Below the pieces are notes generated by a model. The model did not search any database. It was not told where the DNA came from and saw only the letters and a list, made by a program, of their open reading frames with translations. Of a stretch of DNA of 64,000 nucleotides, positions 62,167 to 64,000 are shown piece after piece; the stretch's first letter is position 1, and every line of letters starts with the position of its first letter. This DNA is from Haloimpatiens sp042688525 (GTDB taxonomy: Bacteria; Bacillota; Clostridia; Clostridiales; Clostridiaceae): NCBI RefSeq assembly GCF_042688525.2, contig NZ_JBHWAB010000001.1:186001-250000 (forward strand), written 5' to 3'. A program made the translations under genes and the position numbers.

Positions 62167-62940
62167 GTGAATGGAAAGGAAAAACCTATAGGTGTTTTTG
62201 ATTCAGGTATTGGAGGATTAAGTGTATTAAAGCAGGCTGTAAAAGTACTTCCTAATGAAGATTTTATATATTTTGGAGATTCTAAGAATGCTCCTTATGG
62301 TACGAAAAATTTAGATGAGTTAAAGAAATTAGTTAGTAATGTAGTAGAATTTTTAATTAGTAAGAAAGTTAAGGCTATATTGGTTGCATGTAATACTGCA
62401 ACTAGCGCAACTGTAGATGATTTAAGAAAAAACTATGATATACCTATAATAGGAATAGAACCAGCTTTGAAACCTGCAGTAGAATTACATAGGGAAGGTA
62501 AGATATTAGTAATGGCAACTCCGGTTACTTTATCAGAAAAGAAATTTAACATACTTATGGAAAAGTATAAAAAAGATGCAGACATTGTTCCATTTCCGTG
62601 TGGAGGTCTTGCAGAACTCATAGAAAAAGGGGACTTGAAGTCAAAGGAGATTACAAAGTATCTTACTGAAAAATTAAAGGACTATAAATCAAGCAAAATA
62701 GCTTCAATAGTGTTAGGATGTACACATTATCCTTTTATAAAAAGTCAAATTCATGAAATAGTTAATAAGGATATACCAATAATAGACGGAAGTTTAGGAA
62801 CTTCAAAACAATTAAAAAGACAACTAATTAATTTAAATTTATTGAGTGAAAAACAAGAAAAAGGATATGTACATATATATAACTCACTTCAAGATCCGAA
62901 AGTTAATGATTTAAGTTATAAACTTATGACAAACGTTTAA
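62167..62940 (+). CDS. murI: glutamate racemase
   Basis: A GTG start at 62167 (MNGKEKPIGVFDSGIGGLSV) is supported by AAGGTGGTG upstream; two earlier in-frame GTG codons are part of that site. The 257-residue product has the two catalytic Cys in VACNTATSA and LGCTHYPF and the Asp in FDSGIGG. It makes D-glutamate for peptidoglycan. Confidence 0.96.
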   Translation: MNGKEKPIGVFDSGIGGLSVLKQAVKVLPNEDFIYFGDSKNAPYGTKNLDELKKLVSNVVEFLISKKVKAILVACNTATSATVDDLRKNYDIPIIGIEPALKPAVELHREGKILVMATPVTLSEKKFNILMEKYKKDADIVPFPCGGLAELIEKGDLKSKEITKYLTEKLKDYKSSKIASIVLGCTHYPFIKSQIHEIVNKDIPIIDGSLGTSKQLKRQLINLNLLSEKQEKGYVHIYNSLQDPKVNDLSYKLMTNV

Positions 62941-62947
62941 AAAACAT

Positions 62948-62986
62948 TAAAAAGTTGCTAATTTATAAATTAGTAACTTTTTTTAA
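62948..62986 (+). terminator. terminator after murI
   Basis: AAAGTTGCTAATTT and AAATTAGTAACTTT form the stem, followed by a T-run. Confidence 0.9.
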
Positions 62987-63122
62987 AAATATGTTTGTTA
63001 AAAAAAATACAAAAAACATTGTTAAAGTGTTGACAATATATATTCTATTTGATATATTATAAGTAGAAGGAAAATGAAAGAAAATTTTGAAATTATAGAT
63101 ATATTAAATGGGGGTGTTTTTC

Positions 63123-63392
63123 ATGAAACAAATAAAAGTTAAAGACATTGTGGGAAACTACTGTAATCCTGAAGATGGCATTGTTGTTAGACAAGTAATA
63201 GAAAGTTGTTTAGATGATCAAATAGTATTAGATTTTGAAGACATTGAAAAAGTACCAACGACGTTTTTATGTACTTTATTTACTAATCTTATTAACAAAT
63301 TAGGAAGAGAGTATATTTTTTCAAAGATTAATGTTAAAAACCTATCAAATATAAGAAACTATAAGAGAGTAGTTTTAGGTACAACTTTTTAA
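63123..63392 (+). CDS. STAS-like domain protein (DUF4325 type)
   Basis: The start at 63123 (MKQIKVKDIVGN) follows GGGGGTG. The 89-residue product matches the small STAS-like proteins: IVLDFEDIEKVPTTFLCTLF is the typical phosphorylation-loop region. Members often pair with HATPase-type partners or regulators. None is visible here. Confidence 0.7.
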   Translation: MKQIKVKDIVGNYCNPEDGIVVRQVIESCLDDQIVLDFEDIEKVPTTFLCTLFTNLINKLGREYIFSKINVKNLSNIRNYKRVVLGTTF

Positions 63393-63454
63393 GTTAGATA
63401 ATAATTAGACAAAAACATTTAAATTTAATATATTTTTAAATTATATTTGAGTAT

Positions 63455-63492
63455 TTAAATGAGTGATCTATAATGATTGCTCATTTTTATTT
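63455..63492 (+). terminator. terminator after the STAS-like gene
   Basis: AATGAGTGATC and TGATTGCTCATT form a stem with one mismatch, followed by TTTATTTTAT. Confidence 0.75.
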
Positions 63493-63582
63493 TATATTTT
63501 TTGGACGAACTTTATTTTTGATAATGAATAAAATAGTATTATAAAAATCTTTTGAAAATAAAATGATAAATAAGGTGATAAA

Positions 63583-64000
63583 ATGAAGGGGTTCGTAATA
63601 GAAAAAAATGATGAGCATTATACAGAAAATTTGAGTTTACATCAAATAGATACTGAAATAAATAGAAAAAAAGAATTTAATAATGTCTCTATAATTAATC
63701 CAGTAAATAGTAACTGCATATGTATAATAAATAGTATAAACATAGGATGTGCTAATGATGAATTTAAAATATTAGTTGGAGAACAAGTGGATGAAAAATT
63801 AAATAAAGATAAGCAGGGAGCTTTTTATATTTTTTGTGACAAATTACATTTAATGAAAGATGAATTACTTCATATAAGTACTATACGAAAGTGTAATAAT
63901 AGTTCTATTGAAATATTAAAAAAGCAATTTATAATATTATTGCCAAAAGGATGTATTTATATAAAAACTGATAATCCTATTAAAAATATAAAGATAAGAA
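63583..64000 (+). CDS. uncharacterised protein, 5' part only
   Basis: An ATG at 63583 behind AAGGTGATAA opens a frame that stays open to the window end (139 codons): MKGFVIEKNDEHYTENLSLH and on. It holds several Cys (NSNCICIINS; NIGCAND; KGCIYIKT). No signal peptide, helix or known motif is seen. Not recognised. Confidence 0.6.
   Translation, partial: MKGFVIEKNDEHYTENLSLHQIDTEINRKKEFNNVSIINPVNSNCICIINSINIGCANDEFKILVGEQVDEKLNKDKQGAFYIFCDKLHLMKDELLHISTIRKCNNSSIEILKKQFIILLPKGCIYIKTDNPIKNIKIR

Noticed and set aside
1..64000. tRNA or rRNA genes
   Set aside because: I saw no cloverleaf with CCA end or conserved TTCGAATC-type arm, and no rRNA signature. A covariance search would settle tRNAs.

Overview
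The window looks like chromosome of a spore-forming, anaerobic Clostridium (sensu stricto). The DNA is very AT-rich, genes carry strong GGAGG-type ribosome binding sites, and there is a GerA-type germinant receptor, a Stickland-style set of amino-acid genes and an [FeFe]-hydrogenase-like protein. Species is not claimed; the gene set would fit the C. novyi / C. botulinum / C. tetani neighbourhood (inference).

Layout. 1-8062: frameshifted S8 protease (cut by the left edge), zinc ribbon, LysR regulator with a DMT exporter, dimeric dUTPase, then a core run murA, walJ, GerMN lipoprotein, SEC-C protein, rlmH. 8040-12213: accessory island at the 3' end of rlmH. Three copies of the rlmH 3' end (8040, 9397, 12191) delimit two tandem insertions with matching end sequences. 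The first carries an XRE membrane regulator and a type I toxin-antitoxin locus; the second carries a broken XRE gene and katG. 12312-17095: decayed and variable genes (a MerR-MATE chimera, a lipoprotein, a frameshifted HtrA protease, a large secreted protein). 17214-20875: germinant receptor genes in B-C-A order. 20915-25557: FMN riboswitch and ribD-E-BA-H plus a HAD phosphatase. 25623-30105: preQ1 riboswitch and an operon of queD, queE, folE and queC led by a 2-hydroxyacyl-CoA-dehydratase-like protein and its ATP-dependent activase. 30164-32691: hydrogenase-like protein and M24 peptidase. 32788-34577: an IS4-family element inserted into a MITE that has similar ends.

The right half is transporters and amino-acid metabolism under RNA control: purine permease, methionine gamma-lyase, D-serine dehydratase, an NSS-family transporter behind a leader peptide with six consecutive Tyr codons and an apparent attenuator, HD hydrolase, EamA transporter, M1 and S9 peptidases, a glycine riboswitch before an EIIC-like permease, ylxP, an aldehyde dehydrogenase, a T-box before asnS, two tandem proline-type T-boxes before a PutP-like symporter, a zinc-type ABC transporter with a palindromic operator, a long glutamine synthetase, murI, and a STAS-like protein. 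A family of short palindromic repeats with ends like those of the IS (34933, 39265, 42785, 54657, 57130 and decayed copies) is scattered through this half.

Most noteworthy: the tandem insertions at rlmH (the same gene end used by staphylococcal SCC elements), the poly-Tyr attenuator, and the dehydratase/activase pair under preQ1 control. All functional statements come from reading motifs and context; no database search was run.
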